A stretch of DNA of 64,000 bases, from contig NC_090196.1 of the NCBI RefSeq assembly GCF_024679245.1, positions 6,901,861-6,965,860 of the forward strand, given 5' to 3'. The notes below the pieces were generated by a model. That model saw nothing but the letters and a program-made list of their open reading frames with translations. It had not been told where the DNA came from and ran no database searches. This DNA is from Pseudorasbora parva. Taxonomy: Eukaryota > Chordata > Actinopteri > Cypriniformes > Gobionidae. Positions 1 through 50,060 of this stretch are shown here, in pieces (the stretch's first letter is position 1; every line of letters starts with the position of its first letter). The position numbers and the translations under genes are program-made.

Positions 1-516
1 AAACTGACTAATGGGTCCACCTTACAACTCCAGTTTAGTTAAACCTTTTATAAGTAGCCTAGTAACCTTACATTACATTATGTACAGATGAAAAAATACT
101 ATAACATCTGCTGAAAGAAGAGATAAAACAGCTGAAAAATAAGTGTGACAGACATTTAAATTCAGGGCAAATGGTGAAATTCAAGAAAATCTTGCGATGA
201 ACATTTACAGTATGAGCAAACAATATCTTATCTGTAGAATGAAGAAGAAAAACATGTCAGTAGCACAATACACTGCTAAATAAATCATTCAGATCCTTAA
301 TTATACTAGAGTTCCTCATTCATGATCCCGGAGAGCTCTTTAGTTCCAGCACACCTGAATCAACGAAACAAAGTCTTTGGGTTTACCTGAGGATCATGGC
401 CAGTTGAACTGGAACTAAACTAAGCAGGTAGGCGTCTCTCCAAGAGCAGGAGTGAAGAACCCTGCTTTACATGATCAATGTTCTGGGTCAAAAGGTAATT
501 CGGTGAATATGCTTAC
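1..516. other. part of ano5 intron 12, repeat-derived
   Basis: Contains GGAGTGAAGAACCCTG and AGTTCCAGCACACCTGAATC, fragments common in fish hAT ends. No coding signal. Confidence 0.4.
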
Positions 517-38785
<38,269 letters not shown>

Positions 38786-39124
38786 TTTAATGACGCGTCC
38801 AGATATAATGTGGCATTAATGTGTAGTGAAGGGTCTTTCCGCCGGGCTCCACGCCCTGTGATCCGATCTCAGCTCTGCCCGAGGAGTGACCGCTCTCCAG
38901 ATTTGCCCACTCGGGTTGGTCTGTCTTGGGTCTCAGTCAATTACGATCCCTACTATGGCAATAGCTCCTCTCTAAATATGCATGAGTGATGCTCTTCCCT
39001 ATTGGAAGGCTGGCATGGACTAATTAATATTCAAGAACCGGTCTTTTCATTGGAAGGCTGCAGAGCAACGTCACTGGGGTCTATTTAATATTCATGAGTT
39101 AAACCTTCCACATAGTTGGGTTCG

Positions 39125-39128
<4 letters not shown>
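38786..39128 (-). promoter_or_regulatory. presumed ano5 promoter and 5' UTR region
   Basis: The sequence just upstream of the ano5 ATG has scattered CpG, two similar segments (ATTGGAAGGCTG at 39001 and 39050) and no clear TATA box. It is bounded upstream by a pure (TC)n tract. Inferred from position. Confidence 0.35.

Positions 39129-39212
<84 letters not shown>
39129..39212. repeat. (TC)n microsatellite upstream of ano5
   Basis: 42 pure TC units about 345 bp upstream of the ano5 ATG (GA repeat on the gene strand). Confidence 0.95.
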
Positions 39213-39213
<1 letters not shown>

Positions 39214-39680
39214 AGCGCTCACTTGGTTTAAAGGGGAGTGATTTATAAAATGACCGAGATTTTGTCGGCGCACTACAGAGAGATGCCCATAATTCTTAAC
39301 CCTCTCACCCTCACGACAAACAGCCTAACTGAGGAATTGCTGCTTTAGCCTGATCTAATCATACATTTTCGGTCTACATCAAAGGCATTCAGGGATTTTC
39401 AGAATACAAAAAAGTTTTTCTTTGCGAACAACTGACTAAAGTTTGTGAACTTTGATGATTGCTTGAAGCTGAAGCATAGGCCTATGACCCAGCGGAGAAG
39501 ACTAAACATAACAGCTCATTTTCATTAGTTATTTTGACTCATATTTTTGACTCTAGACTTTTGACACATTTACTACAAGTATATGGTTTTGTTTCATTAA
39601 TATAGTATATACTTTTTTCTTGATTTAGGCCTACCCTAAAAGAATTGAAGTGAAATGAGACAACATGCCCCAATAATTTC

Positions 39681-39830
39681 CAATATTGTCATGGATTTAT
39701 TATTTTTATATCAGGTAACATTTTAAGCTGTCATTTGCTCATGTTACAATAAACCCCTTATTGTAACATGAGCAAATGACAGCTTAAAATGTTACCTGAT
39801 ATAATAAATAATAAATCCATGACAATATTG
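39681..39830. repeat. 150-bp near-perfect palindrome
   Basis: Left arm 39681-39752 (CAATATTGTCATGGATTTAT ... TTACAATAA) pairs with right arm 39758-39830 with one small indel; the loop is ACCCC. Lies about 0.9 kb upstream of the ano5 ATG. Confidence 0.85.
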
Positions 39831-40312
39831 AAAATAATTGAAAATATTTTGTCAATAATATACAATTATTTTGAGTTTGACAACAACACATCTCTAAACA
39901 CAGCTATACAGCAGAGTTCAAAACATAATAATAATGAATAATTTCTGAACTTTGACTCTCAGACCCTTTTCTCGTGGTTTCTCAAAATAATTCATAAAAT
40001 AATAGAATATAATATCATATATTTGATAGGGGCTCATTGTAACACAGTGTGACAACATGCCCGGTCTGCACAACGGATTTAACCGCAGCTTGTGTCTTCT
40101 ACTGTCAGATCAGCATTAAAGAATGATCTCAACTGTTAAATAACATATACAATATTCAAATAATATTCAATTTGTCATATTTTACATAAACACAAAATAC
40201 AGAGATGAAAAATAAACTTAAGTAATATATTTACTTTTGCTTTGGATAAATAAATGATCAGTGATATTGTCCAAAGATTTTTTAGTTTTGGTGGAATTTT
40301 TCTCTCTAAATA

Positions 40313-40890
40313 ATGTTGATATGGCATCTAGTAAATATACTGCATTGTGCCACGTGTAAAGTTTGGTGGAGGGGGGGGGGTATGGTGTTGGGTTGTTTTT
40401 CAGGGGTTGTCCTTGGCTCTTTGGCACTTTGCCCATACCAAGACATTTTGGACAATTTCATGCTCCCAACTTGTGGGAACAGTTTGGGGGCCCTTTCCTG
40501 TTCCAACATGACTGCGCACCAGTGCACAAAGTGTCAGTCCATAAAGACAAGGATGAGTGAGTTTGGTGTGGAGGAACTTGACTGGCCTGCACAGAGTCCT
40601 GACCTCAACCCGATAGATCACCTTTGGGATAAATTAGAGCGGAGACTGAGAGCCAGGCCTTCTCGTCCAACATCAGTGCCTGACCTCACAAATGCGCTTC
40701 TAGAAGAATGGTCAAAAATCCCCATAAACACACTCCTAAACCTTGAGGAAAGCCTTCCCAGAAGAGCTGAAGCTGTTATAGCTGCAAAGGGTGGGCCGAC
40801 TCCATATTAAACCCTAAGGATTAACAATGGGATGTCATTAAAGTTCAATAGCATGTAAAGGCAGGCGTCCCAAAACTTTTGGCAATGTAG
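40313..40890 (+). pseudogene. Tc1-like transposase 3' fragment with right end
   Basis: Two overlapping frames give FLFQHDCAPVHK and then WPAQSPDLNPIDHLWDKLER, the second Asp and third acidic regions of Tc1 transposase, separated by a frameshift near 40500. The C-terminus reads RRAEAVIAAKGG. The tail CCCAAAACTTTTGGCAAT (near 40869) is a Tc1 end. The 5' half is missing. Confidence 0.78.
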
Positions 40891-41424
40891 AGTATATACA
40901 TGTAATGATAAAAATTAAACTTTCATATATTTTAGATTCATTGCACTCCAACTGAAATATTTCAGGTCTTTTATTGTTTTAATACTGATGATTTTGGCAT
41001 ACAGCTCATGAAAACGTCTCAGGTTACGTATGTAACCCTAGTTCCCTGAGGGAACGAGACGCTGCGTCGAAACGCTGTGAGAACGCCTCTGCGTTAATGC
41101 GTCGTGAAGCGCCTGTAGAACCATTCCATCGGAAAAAAGATCGATCGTCGGCGTGATGACGTCATCGACCGGAAGCTATAAAACGTCCGTGAAAACAAAC
41201 AGGAACTAACTTCTGATAAAGCCTGAAGTAAGTGATCACGGACACGCCGGGAGTATGGCAGAGCGACGCAGCGTCTCGTTCCCTCAGGGAACTAGGGTTA
41301 CATACGTAACCTGAGACGTTCCCTTTCGGGGAACTCGAGCTGCGTCGAAACGCTGTGAGAACGCTTATACCCACATCGCCATAGGACCAAGTGTCTCGTA
41401 TGTGTGAAGCCGAAGCGCACACGG

Positions 41425-42440
41425 TTACGAGAGTACCTGTGCCCCTACTGTAGATGCCAGGTCTAGTTCGTAGAACCTGACGAAGGTAGAAGGAGACGAC
41501 CAACCGGCCGCGTTGCAGATATCGTGGAGGGAAGCCCCCGACAAGAGTGCTTTAGAAGCAGCCATACCCCTGGTTGAGTGCGCCCGGACAGCCAGTGGAG
41601 ATGGCTGCCCGGTAGCTTCATAAGCAAGTGAGATGGCCTCGACCACCCACTTGCTCATCCTCTGCTTGGATACTGGGGCCCCCTTCTTAGGGGGTCCAAA
41701 GCAAACAAACAATTGTTCAGATTTCCTCCACAGGGCAGCTCTGTGGACATAAGTATCCAGTGCCCTCACAGGACACAGCAGATTTAACCTTTCCTGGTCT
41801 GACGTCATAAACGGAGGAGGACAGAAGGCTTGTAGAGTGATGGGGCCCCGTGGGCTCGTAGGAACCTTGGGGACATAACCCGGCCTGGGATGCAGAAATG
41901 CTTTCACCATCCCTGGCGCAAACTCTAGACATGAGGGCCCTACTGACAGGGACTGAATATCTCCTATCCTTTTAAGAGATGAAATGGCCAAAAGGAAGAT
42001 GGTTTTTAAGGTGAGGAACTTATCCGAAACCTCCTCCAGAGGTTCGAACGGAGGTCCGGACAAGCCCCTCAAAACAATGGCCAAGTCCCATGCTGGGACC
42101 CTCGAGTGCATAACTGGCCTCAACCTTAAAGTGCCACGAAGGAAGCGTGTAATTAGAGGGTGTCTTCCCAAAGACACTCCACTGCAAGGGACGTGGAAGG
42201 CACCCAAGGCCGCCACGTACACCTTAAGTGTGGAGGGGGTCAACCCTGCCGAGAACCTCGCCTGCAGGAACTCCAGCACTGTACCAACCGGGCAGTTAAC
42301 TGGGTCCCACTGGCGTTCTCTGCACCATGCTGAGAAAAGTCTCCATTTCAAAGCGTACAGCTTCCTTGTGGACGGAGCTCTGGAGTGTAGGATGGTCTCT
42401 ACGACCTCGGCCGAGAGACCTTCCTCTATGAGCCTAGCCC
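41425..42440 (-). CDS. DIRS tyrosine recombinase (integrase) domain
   Basis: About 338 codons at the end of a frame that stays open up to 44514 (1029 codons); the upstream part overlaps RT and is probably non-coding. Starts near EEGLSAEVVETILHSRAPST. Visible YR residues: Arg in SSLKRIGDIQSL, the H-x-x-R box HSTRG (41567-41580) and the nucleophile Tyr in FVRFYELD (near 41471). The start is approximate. It would catalyse insertion of a circular intermediate without target duplication. All signature residues are intact. Confidence 0.88.
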
Positions 42441-44537
42441 CCTCAGAGGCCAGGCCCACAGTTTCCACATCTCCGGGCGTGGGTGCAGGAATCTCCCGCC
42501 CGCCTGAGAGAGTAGATCCCTCCTGGTCGGAATCTCCATCGGAGAGCCTTCCAGGAGAGATATCAGGTCCGAAAACCATACTCGGGTCGGCCAGTTCGGA
42601 GCCACTAGAAGTACCTGGGCCCCGTCCCGGCGTACCCTCTCCAGAACTCCTGGAAGCAAGACAATCGGGGGGAAGGCGTACAGAGGCAGCCTCGGCCACT
42701 CCTGTACCATGGCATCCAGCCCCAGCGGGGCCGGATGGGTCAGAGAAAACCACTGCGGGCAGTGAGAATTCTCCGCCGAAGCGAACAGGTCTATCTCTGC
42801 TTTCCCATAAACCTTCCAAAGGAGCTCCACCACCTCTGGGTGGAGTCTCCATTCCCCGGGCCTCGGCCCCTGTCTCGACAGGCTGTCTGCTTCCTGATTC
42901 AGGGCCCCCGGGATATATACTGCCCTGATTGACAGCAATTTCCCTTGGGCCCACAGGAGGATCCGATGTGCCAATTTGTCCAACGGACGAGACCTCAGAC
43001 CCCCCTGGTGATTTATATAGGCCACCACGGACGTGTTGTCTGTTCTGACTAGTACGTGGTGGCCCCTGAGGTCGGGCAGGAACTGTTTCAATGCAAGAAA
43101 CACTGCGAGCATCTCTAGCCGATTTATGTGCCAGTGCCGCTGATGTTCCTGCCATAGACCCTGGGATGAGCGACCACTCATGGTCGCCCCCCAGCCCGTG
43201 AGAGAGGCGTCTGTCGTTAGCGTTACGCGACGAACATGAGCCCCCAACACGGGACCCTGAGATAAAAACCCCGGGTTTTTCCACATGACCAGAGCACGTA
43301 GGCATCGCCGCGTGACTTTGATCGTGCGGAGCGGATTTCCCCTCGGGGAGAACCCTTTTGTTTTGAGCCACCACTGCAGTGGCCTCATGTACAGTAGGCC
43401 AAAAGGTATCACGTTGGACGCTGCTGCCATGAGACCTAACAGTTTCTGGAACTGTTTCACAGTGACGGCTCGGCCTAGCTTCTGTTCTTTGGCGTCTGCC
43501 AGGATCGATGCTATGCGTGTTGGCGATAATTGTGCCCGCATAATTACCGAATCCCAGTTCACACCCAGAAAAGTGGTTCTCTGAGCCGGAGAAAGCACAC
43601 TCTTCTTGGCGTTCAGCCTCAACCCCAGCTTCGACATGTGGGCGAGAACAGCATCTCGATGCTGAACCGCCATCTGTTCTGTATTCGCTAGAATCAGCCA
43701 GTCGTCGATATAGTTCAGTATGCGGATGCCCTGTAGACGCAGCGGCGCCAGAGCTGCATCCACACACTTGGTGAACGTGCGGGGTGACAGTGCTAGACCG
43801 AAGGGAAGTACCCGATATTGGTATGCCTCTCCCCCGAAGGCAAACCTCAGGAACTTCCTGTGATGTGGAAGGATGGAGACATGAAAATACGCATCTTTGA
43901 GGTCTATGGTGACAAACCAATCCACCGATTTGACCTGCGCTACAATCTGTCTGAGTGTAAGCATCTTGAATTTGAGCTTGGCCACCGAGCGATTCAATAG
44001 CCGCAGATCTAATATCGGGCGTAAGCCCCCATCCTTCTTCGGCACGATGAAGTAACGGCTGTAAAAGCCAGACTCCCTGCTGGGAGGGGGAACCCTCTCT
44101 ATAGCCCCTTTTTGCAGGAGTGTCTCTACTTCCTGTGCCATTACCAGAGTAGGTAGGACACCGCAGAAAGGAGGTGGCCGACTTTTGAATTGAATGGCGT
44201 ACCCCTTTTCTACTATCTGCAGGACCCAACGAGATATATTTGATAGACGTTTCCATTCGTCTAGAAAATCTACTAAGGGAACCAGCCTCTCGAGGCTGGC
44301 CTCTGGTGTATTTTGAGCAACAAGCGCAGTGCCCTGAAGCGGCGGACCGGCAGGGAACGACTGACTTGACTGCTCGGGGACCCCCCGGAGGGGGTGCGGA
44401 CCACCCTCGGGTGGCCCGCGGAGACCGACTGCGCCCCGGCATTGCGGCGGGGTTGGCAGCGCGGCCCCCCGAGGGTGCCGTAGGGAAGCGGGTACCGTTG
44501 GCAGGGGTAAACACCGCTTCCCTACGGGGGGAACCAC
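42426..44537 (-). CDS. DIRS reverse transcriptase / RNase H ORF
   Basis: Open for 703 codons. The RT domain has KDGGLRPILDLRLLN, WFVTIDLKDAYFHVSI, VLPFGLALSPRTF and the active-site YIDDW (YIDD at 43701-43712). RNase H follows with TTDASLTGWGA, INRLEMLAVFLALKQF and RTDNTSVVAYINHQGG. After it comes the IDLFAS....C..WFSL / YAFPP block common in DIRS polyproteins; I do not assign it a function. No internal stop. The end overlaps the recombinase frame by a few bases. It starts just after the Gag stop (44563). Confidence 0.92.
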   Translation of the reverse strand: MVPPVGKRCLPLPTVPASLRHPRGAALPTPPQCRGAVGLRGPPEGGPHPLRGVPEQSSQSFPAGPPLQGTALVAQNTPEASLERLVPLVDFLDEWKRLSNISRWVLQIVEKGYAIQFKSRPPPFCGVLPTLVMAQEVETLLQKGAIERVPPPSRESGFYSRYFIVPKKDGGLRPILDLRLLNRSVAKLKFKMLTLRQIVAQVKSVDWFVTIDLKDAYFHVSILPHHRKFLRFAFGGEAYQYRVLPFGLALSPRTFTKCVDAALAPLRLQGIRILNYIDDWLILANTEQMAVQHRDAVLAHMSKLGLRLNAKKSVLSPAQRTTFLGVNWDSVIMRAQLSPTRIASILADAKEQKLGRAVTVKQFQKLLGLMAAASNVIPFGLLYMRPLQWWLKTKGFSPRGNPLRTIKVTRRCLRALVMWKNPGFLSQGPVLGAHVRRVTLTTDASLTGWGATMSGRSSQGLWQEHQRHWHINRLEMLAVFLALKQFLPDLRGHHVLVRTDNTSVVAYINHQGGLRSRPLDKLAHRILLWAQGKLLSIRAVYIPGALNQEADSLSRQGPRPGEWRLHPEVVELLWKVYGKAEIDLFASAENSHCPQWFSLTHPAPLGLDAMVQEWPRLPLYAFPPIVLLPGVLERVRRDGAQVLLVAPNWPTRVWFSDLISLLEGSPMEIPTRRDLLSQAGGRFLHPRPEMWKLWAWPLRGLGS

Positions 44538-44562
44538 CCTCAGCGTCCTGACGCTTCTGGCG

Positions 44563-46316
44563 TCAGGAACGCTTCGACGAGGCCTTCTTGGCGATCAGGA
44601 CTGTCCGCAGATCAGCCCTGCCCCTCGAAGGCCTCGCCTGAGAGCGCCGCCCCTCGTCCCCGCGCTGAGGGGGAGCTCGAGCGGCGACGCTCTGCTTTTG
44701 TTGCGCCCTGTGAGCGGAGCTCGTACTCGGCTTAGGCTGCCTGATGTCAGCGGCAGCCCCAGGGACCTGGACCCGGAGACGGAGAAACTGCTTTAGCGCC
44801 GCAGCTTGTTTCTTTGACTCCTGGAACCTCTCGGTGACAGTGTGTACTGCGTCACCGAAGATGGACTGCATTTATATAGCGCTTTTATCCAAAGCGCTTT
44901 ACATTTTGCCTCACATTCACCCATTCATACACCGACGGCGATGTCAGCCATGTAAGGCGCCATCCAGCTCGTCGGGAGCAGCTGGGGTTAGGTGTCTTGC
45001 TCATGGACACTTCGACACTTGGTCAGGTGGAACCGGGGATTGAACCACCAACCTTCAGGTTTGTAGACAACCTACATGAACCACTGAGCCACTGCCGCCC
45101 CAGTGGCCGCCCCACTGCCGCCCCAGTGGCGAAGAGGCCACCAGGAGACAGCGGCGCGTCGAGCAGGAAGCTTTTCTCCCTCTCCTTGATTTCAGTGGGG
45201 TTGAGCCACAAATGCCTCTCCGTAGCCACCAATGCTGCCATAGAGCGGCCAACACATCTGGCCGTCTCTTTGGTGGCCCGGAGAGTAAGATCAGCTGATG
45301 TTCTTAGCTCATTTATGACATCACCCCCCACTTCATCACGTCCATCTAAGTCCCTGAGCAGGTCAGCCTGATAAGCCTGCATTATAGCCATAGTATGCAG
45401 GCATGCAGCAGCCTGACCTGCCGCCGAGTACGCTTTGCCCACCAATGCCGACGTTGTCTTTAATGGTCTGGTGGGCAAAGTCGGGGCCTTCAGGGACGAT
45501 GCCGAGGAAGGCGAGAGATGGCTCGCGAGCGTCTCTTCTACCTTTGGCATCGCCCCATAACCGTAGTGCTTCAGCCCCATGATGTTGCTGTAGACCGAAG
45601 TCTGAGGGCTGAACACACGGTATGATGCCGGTCTCCTCCATGACTTTGCCACCTCGGTGTGCAAATCATGGAAGAATGGCAGGCCCCGCCGCTGAGGTTC
45701 TGAAGCGCGAGCGGGCAGGAATCTTTCATCTAATTTGCTAGATCTCTTTCTTCCTGCCTCAGATCTTTCTACGGGCCAGTCAATATTTAGTCTGGCCACA
45801 GCTCGCGTTAGAACCTCAACGAGCTCCTCACTCGCAGGGGACTGAAGTGGCGAATCTTCAGTCGCGATGCTCTCAACGTCCACCTCCTCGGAGCTGGATA
45901 GTTGGAGCACCGGCGACTCTCTCGGGGGGGGAAGAAACCGCAATGCGTGCTTCCAAGCCCCGAGAAGAGCCGCTGGATGGAGCAGGTGAGGGCAGAGATA
46001 AGGCAGCGCCCGTCTCAAACCCCTCTGCAACATCCAATTGTGAACCCCACGACTGCAGCCTCCGCTCTGCCTCGGCAGCAGCGGGACCAGAGCCGCGGGG
46101 AACACGAGCCGAGGCACCCTCCTCGAAGAGTGCCCGGCGGGAGCGCAGCATTCTCAGTGGCATACGCTCACAGTGCTCGCAAGCAGCCCCCTCGAGGGCT
46201 GCCTGGGCATGCTGCGCTCCCAAGCAGGCAACACAAAGAGAGTGTGTATCCCCACTCGTGATGTAGCGTGGGCAGGGATGTACACACCTCTTGAACTGAC
46301 TGCTTTCACTCGCCAT
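44563..46316 (-). pseudogene. DIRS Gag, frameshifted and interrupted by a SINE
   Basis: Starts MASESSQFKRCVHPCPRYIT and has a Cys/His array (CVACLGAQHAQ, CEHCERM). The frame changes near 45900-45930 at a run of eight G, into a second frame beginning about VLQLSSSEEVDVESIATEDS that runs to about 45120 (FHDLHTEVAKSWRRP, YGYGAMPKVEE, LNPTEIKEREKSFLLDAP). Then comes a SINE insertion. The last part (FGDAVHTVTERFQESKKQ) runs from 44871 to a stop at 44563. Either a decayed copy or a sequencing length error in the G run plus a true insertion. Confidence 0.8.
44873..45110 (-). mobile_element. tRNA-derived SINE inside DIRS Gag
   Basis: Read on the minus strand it begins GGCAGTGGCTCAGTGG (pol III A box) followed by GGTTCAATCCCC (B box), and ends with an AAGCGCTATATAAATGCA tail typical of fish SINEs. 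Next to its 5' end the host sequence has a short duplicated GCCGCCCC..CAGTGGC motif. Boundaries to within about 10 bp. Confidence 0.72.
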
Positions 46317-46787
46317 TTCTCTATCTATTTATTTTCTCTTTTTTGTAAATATATAGGAATATTTAACAAAGGGTGGAAAAACTCTTTCAAATAGACAGAC
46401 AAAAACACCAAATAGACAGACAGGTTCACACAGATCGCTTGCTGAAGGCTCAGAAGCTAGTTCCTGTTTGTTTTCACGGACGTTTTATAGCTTCCGGTCG
46501 ATGACGTCATCACGCCGACGATCGATCTTTTTTCCGATGGAATGGTCCTACAGGCGCTTCACGACGCATTAACGCAGAGGCGTTCTCACAGCGTTTCGAC
46601 GCAGCTCGAGTTCCCCGAAAGGGAACCCCAAATTCCTACCTCAAAAAATTAGCATATCATGAAAAGGTTCTCTAAACGAGCTATTAACCTAATCATCTGA
46701 ATCAACTAATTAACTCTAAACACCTGCAAAAGATTCCTGAGGCTTTTAAAAACTCCCAGCCTGGTTCATTACTCAAAACCGCAATCA

Positions 46788-47749
46788 TAGATAAGACTGC
46801 CGACCTGACTGCTGTCCAGAAGGCCATCATTGACACCCTCAAGCGAGAGGGTAAGACACAGAAAGAAATTTCTGAACGAATAGGCTGTTCCCAGAGCGCT
46901 GTATCAAGGCACCTCAGTGGGAAGTCTGTGGGAAGGAAAAAGTGTGGCAAAAAACGCTGCACAAAGAGAAGAGGTGACCGGACCCTGAGGAAGATTGTGG
47001 AGAAGGACCGATTCCAGACCTTGGGGGACCTGCGGAAGCAGTGGACTGAGTCTGGAGTAGAAACATCCAGAGCCACCGTGCACAGCCGTGTGCAGGAAAT
47101 GGGCTACAGTTGCTGCATTCCCCAGGTCAAGACACTTTTGGGCTACAGAGAAGCAGCACTGGACTGTTGCTCAGTGGTCCAATGTACTTTTTTCGGATGA
47201 AAGCAAATTTTGCATGTCATTCGGAAATCAAGGTGCCAGAGTCTGGAGGAAGACTGGGGAGAAGGAAACGCCAAAATGCCTGAAGTCCAGTGTCAAGTAC
47301 CCACAGTCAGTGATGGTCTGGGGTGCCATGTCAGCTGCTGGTGTTGGTCCACTGTGTTTTATCAAGGGCAGGGTCAATGCAGCTAGCTATCAGGAGATTT
47401 TGGAGGCTTCCATCTGCTGAAAAGCTTTATGGAGATGAAGATTTGGTTTTTCAGCACGACCTGGCACCTGCTCACAGTGCCAAAACCACTGGTAAATGAT
47501 TTACTGACCATGGTATTACTGTGCTCAATTGGCCTGCCAACTCTCCTGACCTGAACCCCATAGAGAATCTGTGGGATATTGTGAAGAGAAAGTTGAGAGA
47601 CGCAAGACCCAACACTCTGGATGAGCTTAAGGCCGCTATCGAAGCATCCTGGGCCTCATAACACCTCAGCAGTGCCACAGGCTGATCGCCTCCATGGCAC
47701 GCCGCACTGAAGCAGTCATTTCTGCAAAAGGATTCCAGACCAAGTATTG
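46788..47749 (+). pseudogene. Tc1/mariner transposase relic
   Basis: Begins at codons for DKTADLTAVQKAIIDTLKRE, with ATA where ATG is expected (46788). Helix-turn-helix: KEISERIGCSQSAVSRHLSG. Catalytic pieces remain in different frames: SDESKF (first Asp, near 47196), QHDLAPAHSAK (second Asp, near 47455) and PIENLWDIVKRKL (third acidic residue, near 47560). A frameshift lies near 47130 where several codons seem deleted. Not functional. Confidence 0.82.
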
Positions 47750-47850
47750 AGTGCATAACTGAAGATGATTATTTCAAGGTTGACCTTTTTTTGTATTAAA
47801 ACCAATTTTCTTTTATTGGTCGGATGAAATATGGTAATTTTTTGAGATTA

Positions 47851-49481
47851 GATTGATATTTTTGGGACATTCAACACCTCCTTCGTTATGTGGATATGTA
47901 TCTTGAGCCAATTCTGTTGTTTTATCGAGAACATTCTGGGCTGTCTTAAAGAAGCTTCCAAAAGCCCAGAAGAAATCAGTCTGAGTTAGGACACTCTGCT
48001 ATTGGTTATCCGTTGTTTAGAAGTTACTGTGCCGGCCTGGAGTTACAGTTTTCTGCCTTTGTTTTACTGTCCATTAATGTTTGCAGCATTATGGTGTAGC
48101 CTGTGTCATACATCTGACACTGAAGCACTCCTGACACAAACGATACCTGAATAAAAGTGTAGGAAAAAGAAATAAGTAAGACTAACAACTTAACTTCAAA
48201 TTGATTAAAGTTTGAATTAACTTCAAAGTATCTTCAAAATAGGGGTGGAAAAAAGGGTATTTTTATATAGTTAATTTTTTATTACTAAAACATTAAATTG
48301 CTAGTGTTCATACTAATTCATTTGGCTTGACAACTAAACATCTTTAAAGTTCCATATCTAACCGATGAGCAAAGATGAAAACAGAGCAGGATATTATTGT
48401 TTCAAATGTTCACGTTGAATGTTATCTGAATGTAAATGTTGTCTTGATAACATAGCAGTAAAATTCATGTTTATAGCTGATAAGATTGTCTTTAATTCTA
48501 AGCTATTTCAACTTGATACTGTCTCTTTGAGTGGCATTTGCGAAACACACACATAAATACTATGAGGAATTTTTCCTGGTTGGTTTAAAGCCGATTCAAT
48601 TTCATTAACATCTCAAATGAATCGTGAAGGTGATGTGATCATAAACGGAGAAGCTGCTTGCCGTTACCATTGCATGATCCCTCTGATAACAACAATGTAG
48701 AAGTTGTTTGAGATGATGACCCAATGATCATAGTGCTCACTTCCTGGCCTTTCAAGAACACAAAAATGAAACGTGAACAACAAAAATACAATTTGCCATT
48801 AGGAATAGCTCAGTAATGTAACACATTATAATAGCCAATGCATTATTAACTTTTCTCTAAAATCGCCTCAACATTGAAGGCTTACGTGGATTGACCAGTA
48901 TGGGTTTTCAATGGCCAAGAAATTTCATCATTTAGAACAAAGAGAGTTTCTGAAGCAGCTTCCTAAGAATTCTCCTCATGTTAACGGCTTGTTCCAGCCC
49001 CACCAGGAGTGTAACTAAAGGAGCCTGTGGAGCCCAATATAGACTCTTCTGGCCGGGCCACCCTTCAAGTGGTTACCACAGCCCTTCACTCTAGCAATTA
49101 CACAGCTCTGTCTGGGTGTGGCAGCGGGACAGAAACACAGCTGCCTATTTCCCAAACCCTAAATTCTACAATCTGGGTTTCATAATTCCACAGTCGTATG
49201 TGAAGGTGGCAGACGCATGGGGCGGATCCTGCTCTTTGAGGGCTATGGTCCTGCTTATGGGTGGGAGTGGGACCAAAGTAATAATATAGGACAAGAGGGT
49301 TTAATCTGGTTTATAAGATTATAGAGTATATTCAGATATTTATCATTTGCGCTCACGTATAGAAAAGTCAAACCAATAGCTTGTGAGTTTTAAGATATTT
49401 GTGTGAAGTTGATTGCAACAAAATATAACAATGGTTTCATTTATTTAAGAAAGATCTTTCTTACATTCATTATCTGCTATG
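47851..49481. other. intergenic, nothing recognised
   Basis: Between the Tc1 element and the local duplication. No coding or repeat structure that I can name. Confidence 0.4.

Positions 49482-50060
<579 letters not shown>

Larger units (their letters stand above)
41015..46626 (-). mobile_element. DIRS-like tyrosine-recombinase retrotransposon, near full length
   Basis: 5.6 kb. Shows the split inverted ends and the internal complementary region (ICR) that define DIRS elements. About 155 bp at 41064-41218 is inverted at about 46466-46619. The left outer end (41015-41066) is the reverse complement of 41264-41322, and the right outer end (46577-46626) of the adjoining 41320-41366, so the ICR holds the two ends joined. 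Coding order on the minus strand is Gag, RT/RNase H, tyrosine recombinase. No LTR and no target duplication, as expected of YR elements. It interrupts a Tc1/mariner copy. Gag is broken and split by a SINE, so this copy is not autonomous in its present form. Confidence 0.92.
40899..47850 (+). mobile_element. Tc1/mariner element split by the DIRS insertion
   Basis: The left piece (40899-41014, ending GGCATACAGCTCATGAAAA) and the right piece (46627-47850, starting CCCAAATTCCTACCTC) join into the terminal region of one fish Tc1/mariner family as I recall it. Inside the right piece, CTCAAAAAATTAGCATAT (46642) is inverted as ATATGGTAATTTTTTGAG (47827). The element existed before the DIRS entered it. 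Confidence 0.75.

Noticed and set aside
41984..42928. 314-codon plus-strand frame inside the DIRS element
   Set aside because: Antisense to the RT/recombinase region; low-complexity Pro/Ser content from GC-rich coding DNA.
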